This document shows, piece after piece, positions 1 to 12,475 of a stretch of DNA of 64,000 nt; the first letter of the stretch is position 1; every line of letters starts with the position of its first letter. The stretch is from Heliocidaris erythrogramma. Taxonomy: Eukaryota > Echinodermata > Echinoidea > Camarodonta > Echinometridae. The position numbers and the translations under genes were made by a program. The notes beneath the pieces are model-generated. The model did not search any database. It saw nothing but the letters and a program-made list of their open reading frames with translations, and was not told the DNA's origin. The DNA lies in the NCBI GenBank assembly GCA_025617745.1, contig CM046859.1:30536244-30600243 (forward strand). Reading direction: 5' to 3'.

Positions 1-953
1 GGGGCGACTATACAAGAAACGTTACGCACAGCAAAATTTTGTAAAATAACACATCGACACGTGCAGCAATACGACATACTCTCCGTACTCCGTACAAGAT
101 TTTCAGTCGAGTTTGATGACTTTCAGATAAACTATAAAGCATATCTCATAAACATCCTCCTTGCAAGTGTTTGTTTCTTTGATGGCACTATATGATTCTT
201 TTTTTTATTGCTGGCAACATGCGTGGTACTTTTGGGGTATCTTGAGGGCTAAATCTACGCCCATTAAAATGTCGTAAGTGAGGAAAGTATATGCCTAATA
301 TACTTCAGAGTTTTGCCTTTTGCAATGCCTTACTTTTTTCTTTAACACCTTAAACTGTATCCAGAGCTCTTCTGAATGAGTCTGATTTAAACGAAAACAT
401 GTACAAAGAAAAATGGTATAAATAAGGATTTGGATTAGTTCCATTCACCCCAAAATGGCACAAATCTGTTTACAGCTTATGCTTAATGCTTTAATTTACG
501 GGAAGAAAAATACAGCAATTTTTTGCTATTTCAAATAAAAATCTGGTCAGAGCTGTGAATACAGGTGTCCGTTAAAGTATTTACGCTATCTATGTTGCAT
601 TTCTTTCTAGGACATCTAGCTGATCAAAATAGCTGAATGAGATGAATTGTGCGGATTGAGTTTACTGTACATTTTTATAACAGAGAGCAATTTATAGTCA
701 CCCCTTCTCTCATATTTCTTCCATTTATCATCTTTTTTCCTTCCTGATGTTTTGTTTCGATAAAGGGAGGGTTGTATGTGCCTGAAACCACCCCTTGCAC
801 ACATCTTATTTTGAGGAGAAAAGGGGGAGGGAGGGGGGGGGGGGGGGCAAAACCATAGTTATATGTACCACCCTATGTTTTCAGTAGTATGTACCAAGGC
901 TCTTCATTCGATATTTTTATCGGTTGCCTGAAATGTGAAGCTCGCCCACAAAC

Positions 954-988
<35 letters not shown>

Positions 989-1555
989 GGGGGGGTAAGA
1001 GAGGTACAGAGAGATGGGAAAAGAGGGAGAGAGAGAGGAAGAGTCGTCATATTCACTGGTGATGACACATAACAGAGATTACATGCCACACTAAATCACA
1101 CTTCTACACAGCCGCTATTATCTCGGAACTATCACAGTGATGACAACCTTGACTCAATGGCTGAACTCCATAGTCAGTAGTTGCGGGACCAGAGATGGGT
1201 ATTCCGATGCATAAGGTAAATTGTTAATTTATTATTATTCATTCGTATAAACATAAATTCCCCCCCCCTGGATTTGCCGAAGAAAAGTAGCATATCATAT
1301 CGAATCGTGCGTAATATATCAAAGGAAAAGATAGCTGAGACTATTATTTCCAACATTGTCAGAATTATAAAATTTTTGATCGTCATATGAAGAAAAGAGG
1401 AAAGAAAGTATACAATTAAGAAATTTAGACGTTTTTATAATTATTGTATTTACTATTCTGATCTATCAATTTCTTGTTCTTGAATGTAAACACACACATC
1501 CGAACACCCTTACACAAACGCTCACTTTTTTAACACACTCACACACGTATTAATA
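1..1555. other. AT-rich non-coding stretch with G-runs and (GA)n
   Basis: I see no gene. The stretch holds a 15-base G-run at 833-847 and a (GA)n tract at about 953-977 that runs directly into an 18-base G-run (978-995). The open frames here are short and either low-complexity or without recognisable domains. Confidence 0.7.
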
Positions 1556-1559
1556 TGAC

Positions 1560-1701
1560 AAACACCATTTATTTAATGAACGATAAAAGAGCAATGCAGA
1601 TAAAATGCTTTGCTCAAGGGCATAAGTGCCGTACCGGGGATCGAACCCACGATCTTCGCATTTCCAGTCAAGTGTTTTTAACCACTCGACTACGACACCT
1701 G
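1560..1701 (-). repeat. tRNA-derived SINE, minus strand
   Basis: Read on the minus strand, the head starts near 1701 with an A-box-like TAGTCGAGTGG, followed by a B-box GGTTCGATCC that matches the pol III internal promoter consensus. It is then followed by a body with the TTGAGCAAAGCATTTTATC...GCATTGCTC type of core seen in many tRNA-derived SINEs. The anticodon-arm region is poorly paired, so I read it as a SINE head and not a working tRNA. There is no clear poly-A or target duplication; the tail fades near 1560. Confidence 0.75.
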
Positions 1702-2114
1702 TACTCACACAAACTGTGGTCTCCTTTTAGATTGAAGTTTTCATTTCTTATCTTGGGTTGAATTTTTTCAAGAATATGATTGAATCCTCGCTGGCATCGT
1801 TCTGAAAAAAGGACAGTAATCATTTCTGCCAAGCACGGTCCGTCCTTTCCTCCCCTGCCATTGTGTATAGCTCAAGCGTGTAATGCATGCACACGTCTAA
1901 CTTGATTCATGTTACCACATTTGCAATAAAATGTTCTTCTTCCCCCATTTCCTCTAGGAGGGAGGAATTGCTGAACATTAATTTCGAATCGACTTTTACG
2001 ACAGCGCCGATCCATTTCATGGTCATCACACTGGCAATGGTTTTCGGCATCCATATGGATGGCACTATGCCGTAATCAATAAAAATCGTAAGAAATATTA
2101 CATCATGTTTCACA

Positions 2115-2265
2115 TTAAATCCCTACAATTATCCACAATCCTCATCGTCGTTAACGTCATCGTCGTCACTGTCAACACCGTTGCCATGATTGTCGTTATC
2201 ATGGTCGTCGTCGTCCTTGACATAATGGTCATCATTGTCATCGTCATTGGCATCATTAAGAACCC
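2115..2265. repeat. degenerate GTC/ATC trinucleotide repeat
   Basis: An imperfect array of GTC, ATC and GTT triplets. On the minus strand one frame reads as an Asp/Asn-rich string and the other frames as Met/Ile/Thr strings, which is what a GAT-type repeat gives in any frame. I do not call a gene. Confidence 0.75.
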
Positions 2266-2339
2266 GACGCCGATCTTCAGTCCATCCCGCTGTCGACGGC
2301 CGGTGCTCATTGCAATCTGTCCTTGTCATTAAGCTCTAC

Positions 2340-4765
2340 GCGGTCATGTAATTACACTTCTCTAATTGAAGATCATCGTCCATAGCGAATGCAACGCCAT
2401 GAATTCATTAATAAAAGCAACTTTCTGGGAAGCAAAAGCATTGGTGTATGCCTCCCTCCCCCTCCCCTTTGGTAGTTAGCAGGGCATTAATTACCCGCTT
2501 CAACGAACACAATATTATAATTTGGGTATATATTTGTAGATTATGATAAACATGACATTATTTATTGTCCGGTGCATTATTTCAACGGGTATAATAGGAA
2601 TTTTAACCAGAAGACTAGAGAATTATATTTTTGGGTACGTCATAGGAGACTTGATAACAGTTTTAAAAATACGTTTTGGATAGTGTTCCAGTTTGCTTAT
2701 TCTTCCTCATTATTCTGTCTACAGATGATCAGAAAAAAAATATCGAGGAAAAACATGTTTACTTGTCATGTTATTTTCGGTAATGTTAATTGTCCGAATT
2801 TCAGACTATGTTAGAATTAAAGATGAATGCACCTGCAATCGATATCTACTTGTATATATCAAATTTTGCTTGCATGCTCTGTCGCTTCCTGTTAAGCATT
2901 GTGTGTACATCAATTGTTGCCAGACATGTCACAATTATAATTTGTTTACCTTCAGTTGCGTCATAGTCTTCAGTATTCTTTTTGTGCTATTGTACCATTA
3001 TGAATTATGATATGTGTCTACTTAGCCTAATGCAAATAAACTGTTACACAAGACGGGAAACATCTTGTCAACATTTTCACAAGTAATTTTCTTCTAATCA
3101 GACTCAGTAGCCAGATATTTAAATTAATAATTAGAAATCAGAGACGAAGAAAAGAGCAGCAGTGAAATAAATACTTATTGAAAAGAGATGAACAAACCAA
3201 CTCACCGAGTATATCAAATCAAACACACCTAACTGCAGACCGACATCCTGACTAAAAAGACTTTCTGTGAAAAAGCTAACTCGATCGTAAATATACGGTC
3301 GAGCATGTTTGTGGTACATACGAGCTGCATGTAGTTTGCCAATTAAGCAATTTTATGGCCATTATTTTCCCGCCTAATCAATCTCTCAAGTCTTCTGAAT
3401 CACTGTGGCTTTCGTAGTTAGATAATGCACGTAACATAACCTAAGAAAAACAAATGCAATAAATTCGTCAAATACAAACATGTTCTGCATAACTGTTAAT
3501 CATATAGGCGCAAGAAAATGACCTTTGTCTCATTGTGATGTTTAAATTGGCTGTACACATGGCCTTTTCTTTCAAAGAAAATATTGATTAATTTAACGTT
3601 CCACAAAGTTAGCATTTTTAAATACGATTACTGTGCTATTTAAAGATTATATGATCTACTTTCTCTGAAATTCATAACATTACGTAACACAATTATCATA
3701 ATAGCGTAATGCATAATGTGTTACCACTTTCAGATGTCTTTTGTCAAAAATATTCAACCCTTATGAAGAACAAGTTGGTTTACGTTTTGTTTCACTCAAC
3801 ATGCATACCGACCTTCTAAACAGGTTGACAAAAAGTTAATGAATATTCCCAACAAAAACATAAAATCCGCGCAACTACCCGAGTACTACACAATCTGATC
3901 ATTACCCCCCCCCCCCTGCCAGCTACCCCGACAATCATGACAACTATGACAACTACCCCGAGACAATTAATCCCGTGGGCTCGCCTCAAGTTTGGATAGA
4001 TTGTTCAAACCAGTTGGCTTCACTTTTTTGTATTTTTTGTATAATATCAAACAGTTGGTTCTTAATACTTTAGGGCAGAACAATCAGAGAAATCAGATCA
4101 ACTCTTCAGGCTCCACCTATATAACTTCGATTCATTTTTACTTCAATTTCAAGTTACCATGGCAACATCTTCCAAGCGTTTGTCAGTGTCAGCAAGTATA
4201 AATCATCTTTTATTTATCATCTTAAAATCACTGTTGGTTGCACAAAAGATGCAGATACGCCGAAAGTGATGGAGCTTGATGACAGGTTTAATTTTATTTG
4301 GACAGATTGTGTATGTTTGGTCAATAGAGGTGGAAATATCAAGCATAAAGAGTCGACTACTGGACTATAATATGCAATTATACAATGTGAAAAAAAAACC
4401 GGTCTGGAAGCATTTGGGAAAGGTTGATTATGTAGTACATAAGAACTAATGTACCTTCTGAAGTCTTGGAATGATGAGAAATGAAAGGAAAGTGACCCAA
4501 TCTTGCTGAAAAGCGCACGCTATTTATCGTCATATTTCGAATATGGTGGAATATGCAGAACAATCCTCCTCAGGGGCTGTTTTTGTACTATAATGTTCTT
4601 CCAAACTGACATCAAAAGAATGAGAATCACAATTTATTTGCCTCTCCACCAGAACACAAGGAACACATCCTTCTCTTAAAAGACGGGAAGCATAACCCCT
4701 CTGGCAAAAATACAATAATTCAATTTTGCCGAACAGATAGAGGCACAGAAGAATAACACAGAAAA
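2340..4765. other. AT-rich stretch, no gene seen
   Basis: Apart from a C-run at about 3905-3917 and scattered short ORFs with no recognisable domain, I see nothing I can support in this stretch. Confidence 0.6.
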
Positions 4766-4791
4766 TGTTATTTGATTTGATTTGATTTGAT
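4766..4791. repeat. (ATTTG)n pentanucleotide repeat
   Basis: About four consecutive ATTTG-type units ending in ATATG. A simple sequence repeat. Confidence 0.8.
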
Positions 4792-5055
4792 ATGTTTTTA
4801 TCGATTTCCAGAAGAGGGAGGGGGTGGTGTCGACTAGATTAGGGTCGATAAACTTATCTGGATTAATTTGCTAGAAAAGCTTGAGACAGACTTATTATCT
4901 TAAAGCCCCTTTTGAATCAATGTACATGTATTTTTTTAATACTCACGAACACAAATAAGGATACATCGACTGCGGTAGTCACCCTAAATTTGGGATTATT
5001 TCGCCCTTTATATAGGGGAGGGGTGGTTATATAGATAGATAGAGACATAGGGTGA

Positions 5056-5103
5056 GATGGAGAGAGAGAGCGAGAGAGGGAGAGAGAGAGAGAGAGAGAG
5101 AGA
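5056..5103. repeat. (GA)n microsatellite
   Basis: An interrupted then perfect (GA)n purine tract on the plus strand. It gives artefactual Arg/Glu-rich frames. The following DNA to about 5865 shows nothing I can name. Confidence 0.9.
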
Positions 5104-5862
5104 TAGATTGGGGTTGTCAGTTTATCTCACTCTGTATGTATCAACATTATATTACTTTTATGCTCTCCCAAAGGAAGCACCTGAAAATAAGCAACATAGT
5201 TGCCATAACGTATTCAGCCGGTGCATCCTTGCTCGATAGACAGCACAGTATTAATCACGCAAGCCAGTACGTACAAGCCTAATAAATCCTTCAATAAATC
5301 CTTCAGAGTTGTCAGGATCAGTTGCAATTTTGGCATTGACATTGAACAGTGCAGACACAATAGAAGACTACTAACCCTCATCGAGCGGGCGAGTCTGTGG
5401 GTGGCGGATCCTGCGCAAGATGTCGGCATGGTCGGTGAATAATATATACAGGGTAAGTCCCTTTTTATCTGAAATAGAAGTGGCATACGTTCAAGACTAT
5501 TCGATGGAATAAACCTTGTGTTCGATTCTTAAATAAAACCACAAAGCAAATTTTCCCACTTGAATGTTCATTCATGATAAATGTTCATATGCATGAAGAC
5601 AAAGAAGGGGTGAGCTGAGGATCTATTTAGTGTTCTCTGTCTCTATGACATTTTAGAATGAGCGTGTAAGAACTGCCCTCAAACATTACCAGTTATTATA
5701 ATATGTTATAACTTTGTTAGTAGTTTTAAATTAATATTATGTTTTTCCCTGACTTTAGTATCATATGACCAAAATGGTGATAGAATGTATTAAGACGGGT
5801 GTATTTTTTCACTTTCACAGGTCATTGCAAATTAATTAGTATTTCATATATATACATTATCT

Positions 5863-5865
<3 letters not shown>

Positions 5866-5909
<44 letters not shown>
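5866..5909. repeat. (TA)n microsatellite
   Basis: About 22 uninterrupted TA units. Flanking DNA up to 6885 has no supported gene; a short GC-rich patch at about 6320-6430 stands out in composition only. Confidence 0.9.
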
Positions 5910-5914
<5 letters not shown>

Positions 5915-6885
5915 TGCTTCGTTGTATAACATTAATTCAAGTGTACATGTATATAACACCGTAATATCTAAATAGTATATCAAAGAAACACTACTGTAAT
6001 TTTTCAACATCAAAGTTTGTATGTATGACACACAACTTTTTAATGATTTATAAATGTTAAGAAATAATGAAAAATATGGTAATTCTTATCATGTGTTGTT
6101 TTGGGCCTCCAGTATTAGTTTAAAGCCGCATATCCTAATATTCATAATTCCTTCTATTCGCACTGCAAGACAAGATAGCGTCAAACCATTTTCTGACCAT
6201 CGCCTCCGACGGACACCACTTCTTAGTCTTCGCTATCCAGACCTTATGATTGCAGGTATTCTTGAGTGAATAATACAGAACAGCCTGATGTTATTGCTTG
6301 AGAATACACGTAGTATAAGGGTCACTCACCGCCGGACCGGACCGGGAGTTCAGCGAGAAAGGGTCACGCGGCCATGGTTCAGGGAGCCAGCGGCCCGGCG
6401 AAACCAGAGGAACACATCTAATCCATCACCAACTAATGAAAATCCACTGAGCAATAACGTAGCATCGACTGCACCATGTACACGGAACGTATATATAGAA
6501 AAAGGGATGCCCTTTTGAGGGTGGCAATATTCCTTGGTCTGATTTAATATGCAATATAGCGGATGCAGATAGTGATGCAGTTTCACTTGACATATAGAAA
6601 CATACACACGATTATTGTTTTAACATTTGCCATAGAGGAAGTAGCATTGCATTTAAATACGCCAATATTCTTTATTAAAGATTACCGATAATTTGATTAA
6701 GTGCACTATACAGTCCCTAATGGGAAATATATCTTACATGAAGGCATATGTTTTATTGGAATTGGCGAAATTTGTTTTATCAGTCATTAAATAATTTCCA
6801 ATAAATTATTGACTTTTTTTAGAGTCTAGTTAATTGCTTCCACTATTATTTTAAAAAATACATGAATTTAAATTCACATTTCTTC

Positions 6886-6962
6886 TTTGGCGCTGGTTCC
6901 AATTACAGATCGAGCACACGATCTTTAACACTGGGAGTAACGCCTAAACATTGGTTTACAAA
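6886..6962 (+). repeat. 5'-truncated copy of a tRNA-headed repeat (tail only)
   Basis: This segment starts at the last bases of a tRNA-like acceptor (CTGGTTCCAATTACAG) and continues through a tail with the hairpin-like GATCGAGCACACGATC and CTTTAACACTGG. The same tail follows the complete tRNA-like unit about 250 bp downstream (7141-7230), so this is a truncated sister copy in the same orientation. Confidence 0.75.
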
Positions 6963-7073
6963 TTAAAATTCCTTCATTTACAAACTATTGTCCACGGCGG
7001 ACCGTTGAATATTAATGAGCCAGAGAGAAGAGGATATTGGGAATTTGATTCCAGTTCATCGTGACTTGGCCGT

Positions 7074-7232
7074 GAACCAGAATAACCCGGTGGTTAAGTC
7101 GCTGCCCTGCAAGCAGTAGATGATAGGTTCGAATCCCGCTGGTTCCAATTTTTTCTGACTTGTGATTTTCATTACAGATCGAGCACACGATCTTTAACAC
7201 TGGAAGTAATGCCTAAAAATTTGTTTGCAAAA
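7074..7232 (+). repeat. tRNA-like unit plus tail (SINE or tRNA-containing repeat)
   Basis: Positions 7074-7146 can fold as a tRNA: the 5' acceptor GAACCAG pairs perfectly with 3' CTGGTTC, the T arm contains GGTTCGAATCCC, and a CTGC/GCAG anticodon stem encloses the loop CCTGCAA (anticodon TGC if position 33 is C, an unusual base there). A T6 run follows at once, as expected for pol III termination. Because the downstream tail (hairpin GATCGAGCACACGATC, CTTTAACACTGG) is shared with the truncated copy at 6886-6962, I favour a SINE over a host tRNA gene. Confidence 0.65.
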
Positions 7233-7700
7233 TTTCTTCTCTGATGTGTAAAATAGAAAATGCCTTATTCGTTAGTAATAATGACAAATATCAAATTCAT
7301 AATTTTCTTTGCCAAGTATTGCAAAATGTACTGAGAAAACCAGGCTTCTTGCGTGTACAGGCTTCGGTAAGTGTATATAGATATATCTTAAGTTGCATCT
7401 ACTTAAAATTATGACTTTAAAGGCATTTGCAAATTAGAGGGATGGTCACTTTAGTAACGTAAACAATGGTAGATTGGACTTCATATTGAGACTTCTTTTG
7501 GAATCTTAAACAATCGAATGAGTAGTAACAAGATGTTCCATTTATATTATAATAGGAATTCATTGTATCTGTAATGATAATGGTTTCAAAAGCATGGAAA
7601 CATGAAGAGTTGATGTAAAATGTAAAATATATGCTCATGTTAGAATTTTTTTAAGTGTCTTAATATGGCATTTAAAAATATGTAATTGAATTCAACTGTG

Positions 7701-7834
7701 TGTATATATATGTGTATATATATATATATATATACAAAGTTGAAATATTGAGTACTTCCAAAGAGTGCACTATGCCTTACAGCAGAGCATATTAATCAAT
7801 GGACCATTGATATATATATATATATATATATATA
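7701..7834. repeat. two (TA)n microsatellites
   Basis: TA tracts at about 7701-7735 and 7808-7834 with 70 bp of ordinary AT-rich DNA between. The second abuts the motif-iterated MITE that follows. Confidence 0.85.
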
Positions 7835-7835
7835 C

Positions 7836-7986
7836 CCCTAATGGGTACATTAGGAGGACAGTTTTTGTTCTTTTTCTTTGTTCAACTGTCGACCTAATGT
7901 ACCAACTGTCTACCTAATGTAGGGGTCGCTATTATGACGGAATAAACCGCATTGTTAGGTGTCGACCTAATGTACCCTTTATTATA
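7836..7986. mobile_element. small MITE with an iterated terminal motif
   Basis: The ends are inverted: GGGTACATTAGGAGGACAGT at 7843 and its mirror GTCGACCTAATGTACCC ending at 7977. The same 20-bp motif occurs twice more inside on the minus strand (7884-7903 and 7904-7923, abutting). So four copies of one motif in both orientations make up over half of about 140 bp. It sits between TA-rich flanks. There is no coding capacity and no superfamily assignment. Confidence 0.6.
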
Positions 7987-8164
7987 TATAAAATTGTGAG
8001 AAATGAAAATGAGAGAATAATGGTTGCGTAGCTTAAATCAAAGTTCTCCAGAGCTGTCCTCCCTTAATGAAAATTTTGCAAAGGTTGAAAAATGTCTCTG
8101 CCGGGAATCGAACCCGGGTCTTTGGCTTAGAACGCCTATGCCATAACCACTAGATCACGGAGAC
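7987..8164 (-). repeat. tRNA-derived SINE, full head and tail, minus strand
   Basis: On the minus strand 8164-8094 forms a tRNA-like head: GTCTCCG pairs with CAGAGAC in six of seven positions, the D arm reads TGATCTAGTGGTTATGG and the T arm CCGGGTTCGATTCCCGG. The D and T arms look most like tRNA-Glu, although the loop offers TCT (Arg). The tail to 7987 carries GGACAGCTCTGG, CTTTGATTTAAGCTACGCAA and CATTATTCTCTC. The same tail recurs on the plus strand at 8380-8476. Confidence 0.8.
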
Positions 8165-8343
8165 GGGCCAATGGTTTGGGCGACACCAGATTCAATTGGC
8201 CGAAAGATTGACAAATCTTCAACCTCATTAATTAATTCCTTTGTCGGGGCAGGTGAGTTTTGAACAAAGACAAGCCGAGTGCTTCAGCTGGATCCAAGCG
8301 AATGCTTTGAGATACATGTATACATTAGAATAATTATAAACAA

Positions 8344-8524
8344 TTGTAAGGAAATAACATATACAACAGCTTTGGCAACCTTTGCAAAACTTCCAAAAAG
8401 GAAGGACAGCTCTGGGGAACTTTGATTTAAGCTACGCAACCATTATTCTCTCGTTTTTATTTCTCACAATTATATAATTTCCACGAGAGTTGCCAAAGCT
8501 GCTGTAAATGTTATTTCCTTACGA
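8344..8524. repeat. inverted repeat holding a second, plus-strand SINE tail
   Basis: Arms 8344-8379 and 8489-8524 are near-perfect inverted copies (GTAAGGAAATAACAT and TTTGGCAAC in the left arm). The loop, 8380-8476, is the SINE tail of 7987-8093 in the opposite orientation, with GGACAGCTCTGG and TTTGATTTAAGCTACGCAAC. It has no tRNA-like head, so the copy is 5'-truncated or was captured by the inverted repeat. Confidence 0.7.
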
Positions 8525-9720
8525 TTTAATATTAAATATGTAATTATATATATAATTACATATTTAATTATTCATATTTCATATCATATTCTGCGTTTGC
8601 TTATTTATATCACATTATTAACAATTATTACCAGAATTTAATCGTGTAGTGGCGTTCATTCAAATATCTAGATGATCACCACAGTTTTACCTATGTGCTC
8701 ATTTTAAACCTACAGTACTCTGACGTGTCACTGTTATATCACTGGTTTAAAGTGCATATTTTCCTTCTATACGTTGTACATGTCCTTTAAAATATCTAGA
8801 TGAGTATACATTGCTAACGAATGGCCCGTCAGTTTAATATCACTCGTGACTATTACATTAATATTGAGAACATCAAGTCAATATAATAATTGGAATATGC
8901 TCGAGCATAACGACTGGTTCGCAAGTCCATCAATGCCCATAGAGAGTAATGAGACTCGTTTTTGAGAAAGCAATAGTGTTTAGGAGTCGAAAGCCGGTAG
9001 CCTGGTAGTATTTACTTGCGGATTAGGTTGTGTAAACTTCACACAAATCCATTCGCATTGTGTCCATTGTAAACCCACAAAAGTATCCTATCGCTTTGTT
9101 ATGTTTCATATAAATTCCTCATTTTGTTCATCTCGGTAATGTTTTTCGTCACTGATATGGAGGGATCGATGGTGTATTATCATGATTATGAATATTGTCA
9201 AACTTCTAGGGCATACAAAGGTCACACAATGTAGATCAGACGCAGTGTTCAAATAGTATGTCGATATGGAAGGGAAAGAAAATGTTTATCGGGTGGAAAT
9301 GTCTCGCCTCCTCTCTCGTTACATTTTCTCAACATGATTGATATTTTTCCTTACTGTGCCATGTCCCTTTCTCTTAATTAGATTTGATTATCGTATTTTT
9401 TTCTTGTTTCAACATTATCATGGTTATTAGTATGATACTGAAACCATCTTCTTGCCAACGAAAATATATATCTATCTATAAAATATTCGTAGCTACATAC
9501 ATTAAAACTTTAATAGAAGAATGTGTATTCTTTTAGCAATTCACAAGATTATGGAAATAAATGAGTGAGGCTGAACTAAAACCGAATTATCGAATTTATC
9601 TGGTTTGAACTACTAGCAACTGAAAATAAAGAACTGACGCTTTATTCCTACATTTCTCTTGTTTTGGAAAATATGAAGACGTGTGACTAAATAATCGTTT
9701 TGTTTAATACATTGATAATA
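8525..9720. other. AT-rich stretch, no gene seen
   Basis: A short self-complementary AT motif lies at about 8536-8572. Otherwise I see no gene, RNA or repeat that I can support. Confidence 0.6.
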
Positions 9721-9842
9721 AAGGGGTTGAGTGTTCGAATTCCAGCCCGGCACTTACCATGCTAATGTCTTTTGGGAAGACATTTCTCCACGTTTACCAC
9801 TCTCCACCAAGGTGTAAATGGGTACCCGATATGCCCAGAATG
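9721..9842 (+). repeat. partial echinoderm-type tRNA-SINE
   Basis: It begins in the T-arm region (GTGTTCGAATTCC) and runs through the body CCACTCTCCACCAAGGTGTA and AATGGGTACCCGATA. This matches the body of the complete SINE at 14447-14806. It lacks the A-box side and the tail. Confidence 0.75.
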
Positions 9843-10734
9843 CTATACAAAAATCTACCATTATCCTTATTCTTATTAACATGAAACAACACACAACATA
9901 TGTAATACAAAGTAGGGCCTAGTTCTCCAACCAATAACACTTTCACATAGAAGAATATGCACACGTCACTAACCAAAGCAAGGCTTACGACAAATGTAGA
10001 CAATAACAAATCGTCAGTAACTGAAGATGTCATGGATGTATTAATACAAAGGCAAACTGACAGCTGACGTTTTAACATTATTGCTGAAGCTATTTGGGGA
10101 TGTTTTTCTTTCCACGGTCAACATGCCAAGTTATATTTTGAACGGTACACCAAGTTTTTAACGTTTCCCCGCCGTTTTTCTTTGTACCCAATGGCGTTTA
10201 TAGGAGCAAGCTCGGCTCTTAAAAACCTATGATGACATGGCGTGTCCCGGAGGTACCGATCTAGCTAGTGGAACATGAAGAGTCATGCGGAAGAAATACA
10301 TGGAGAGCATTTTAAGCGAATAACAGTCATGTAGTTATTTCACATGACAGGGACAGGCGCAACTAATGTAATAAAACAACTCGTAGTTCTACCTCGAGCA
10401 ACATTCCAACGTGCATACAAAACATCACCAAGTCTGGAAAAAAAATATAAGTCTGTGTCTTCTATTATCAAAGCAAAGCGTGAGCAATGAAGTTCTTTGC
10501 TCCCCATTACAAAACTAGTTGAATAGTGTCATAACTAACGCTTACTGTGCAATTGTGCCATTTGGCATAGCCTCTTCACACAAACACTGCAGAAGAATAT
10601 GAGTGTGGCACCAGAGAGTTAACTAAAAATGGCCGTTTAATATATGGCCTGAGTTATAACCTTACTGAAAACTGATTTCAGAATTATTACATACACAAAA
10701 TACGTTAAATGAGTGGAATGAAGAAGCAATAATT

Positions 10735-11056
10735 GAAGAGAATGTTCAGTTTTGGTAAAGGTGAAAACTATTTGTGGGCTTTTCAATCCTTTTTTTAATG
10801 TCACTTTGGAATGATACGATATAATAAAATGTCTTCTGAAAGGGATTGCTCTTCAATGCCCCCATATTCGAAATAATGATAAGAAATAGCTGAAAAGTTG
10901 TGTGTGTAGTCCAATATATACATTTCTGTGTGTAGTAGATGAGACTTTCAGTAAGATTGAGTCCATATCCTATCATTTTGATGATTTTAAAACCTCACAG
11001 TGTACATCAATTCCTATATACCATTTAATCAACCTTTCATATACTTACTTTCACGA
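10735..11056 (+). repeat. interspersed repeat, family R, copy 1
   Basis: Alignable by eye over about 320 bp with 22299-22680 and, in its middle part, with 52010-52118. Landmarks are AATGTTCAGTTTTGGTAAAG, TAATGTCACTTTGGAATGAT, a segment ending GTAAGATTGAGTC, and AAACCTCACAGTGTA. There is no open frame conserved between copies, no terminal repeats and no tRNA head that I can see, so the class is undetermined. Confidence 0.7.
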
Positions 11057-11906
11057 TGTAATCGCCTGACAGGAAATCTACTTTATCTTTAAAACATGTA
11101 TAATATTAAAAAAAAGTGATATGTGCTGTTTTGGTTTTCTAGTAGCATACTTAGATGTCGTGATATACACAAAATCAGAGAACAACAAGAAAGAAGAGAA
11201 TCACTAAAGTCTTATTAAATAACATACTATTCACATTATGTTTACGTACTTGTGCTGAATTACAATGGAATCGAATAAAAGTGAATTACAAGATATGCTA
11301 CAGTGCTTTTACTGAGCATGTCCCTGTTGCCTCGTGTGTTTGCTCCTATTAATTGATAATTATATGAAGGACCACATCGGTTACTTCTACAACTATTATA
11401 TTCCTCAAAGTGCTTTTAATATATATTTTTTAATTTTAAAAATGTTGAAATTAGATATCGTGAGCAGTTTATTTTATATCGGATGTGATAGTATTCCATA
11501 CATAGAGGGGCCGCAGTACATTATATGCACATGTATTTTGAAGTATATAAAACATACGGCTGATAGTCCACATTCAGCTTCAATATTAGACTGCTGCTGG
11601 TCTTCCAAGGAGCCAGATTGCTAACATGAAAGTAGTCACCCACACCAATCTCCTACCACACCCTCATCCAACCCCACCCCAGGTGCATATTAAAAACTTC
11701 TTTCAACTGAACAAATATCTTTTATAAAGATAAATTTAAATGAATTAAACTTGGTGACATTACGCGCAAAAGGGTAAATATTCAGATGCGCAGCTCTATA
11801 GGAGAAAGATCTACACCTGCTTGTTTTCGGTTGAGATAAGCATAATTATTCTTATTTCGGAGGGGGTAAGCAGTAGCTTTCATTTTAACCATAGCTTTCA
11901 TATATT
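11057..11906. other. AT-rich stretch, no gene seen
   Basis: It contains a 96-codon open frame at 11334-11624 without recognisable domains. I see no supported feature. Confidence 0.55.
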
Positions 11907-12230
11907 CAGGTGTGTTTCATGAAGCTGTTCGTAAAGTTACCCATGACTTTACGAGTGACTTGAATATTTTTTTGATATGACAAGCCAAATGGGATGCTCA
12001 ATAATTGCATCAACTAAAGTTGAACTGTGCAGATGTAGATTAACATTTTTATTATAACACATATTTTTGATGCAAAGTATATTTTTGCCATAATTTAATT
12101 GAGGTTATTGGAAATACAGTCACACTTAAAACATCAGTAAAAACTTTGGACATCCTATCTGGCACTTCATATTCAAGTCGTTCGTAAAGTCATGCGTAAC
12201 TTTACGAAAATCTTTATGAAACACCCCCTG
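11907..12230. mobile_element. CGTAAAGT-type MITE, copy 1
   Basis: Terminal inverted repeats of about 55 bp. The left end begins CAGGTGTGTTTCATGAAGCT and the right end, reversed, begins CAGGGGGTGTTTCATAAAGA. Each terminus contains its own smaller palindrome, CGTAAAGT...ACTTTACG, so a single strand can fold both within an arm and between arms. The interior of about 200 bp is AT-rich and non-coding. I could not settle the target duplication. A shorter sister copy lies at 19166-19339. Confidence 0.8.
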
Positions 12231-12427
12231 GTGTCATATTATTAAAAACCGTATAAATAAATAATATCAAATGTGTGTATTGCCTTTTTTGTATAGTGTG
12301 TATTTTTGTATTGATTGATTGAATTTATTAACAACACATCATATAAATGACAGTATATTATGAACAATCATACCATGTACTAAAGAGTAATAATTGTACA
12401 TGAATACATATACATAAAAAGTAAAAG

Positions 12428-12429
<2 letters not shown>

Positions 12430-12474
<45 letters not shown>
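12430..12474. repeat. (TA)n tract used as Tc1 insertion target
   Basis: An uninterrupted TA run that continues on the other side of the Tc1-like element (13355-13380). The element inserted at a TA within this microsatellite. Confidence 0.9.

Positions 12475-12475
<1 letters not shown>

Noticed and set aside
2129-2329. Asp-rich minus-strand frame that could suggest an acidic biomineral-type protein
   Set aside because: A degenerate GAT-type trinucleotide array; all frames stay open for the same reason.
8094-8164. Host tRNA-Glu or tRNA-Arg gene
   Set aside because: It has one acceptor mismatch and is continuous with a repeat tail that occurs again nearby, so a SINE is the better reading.
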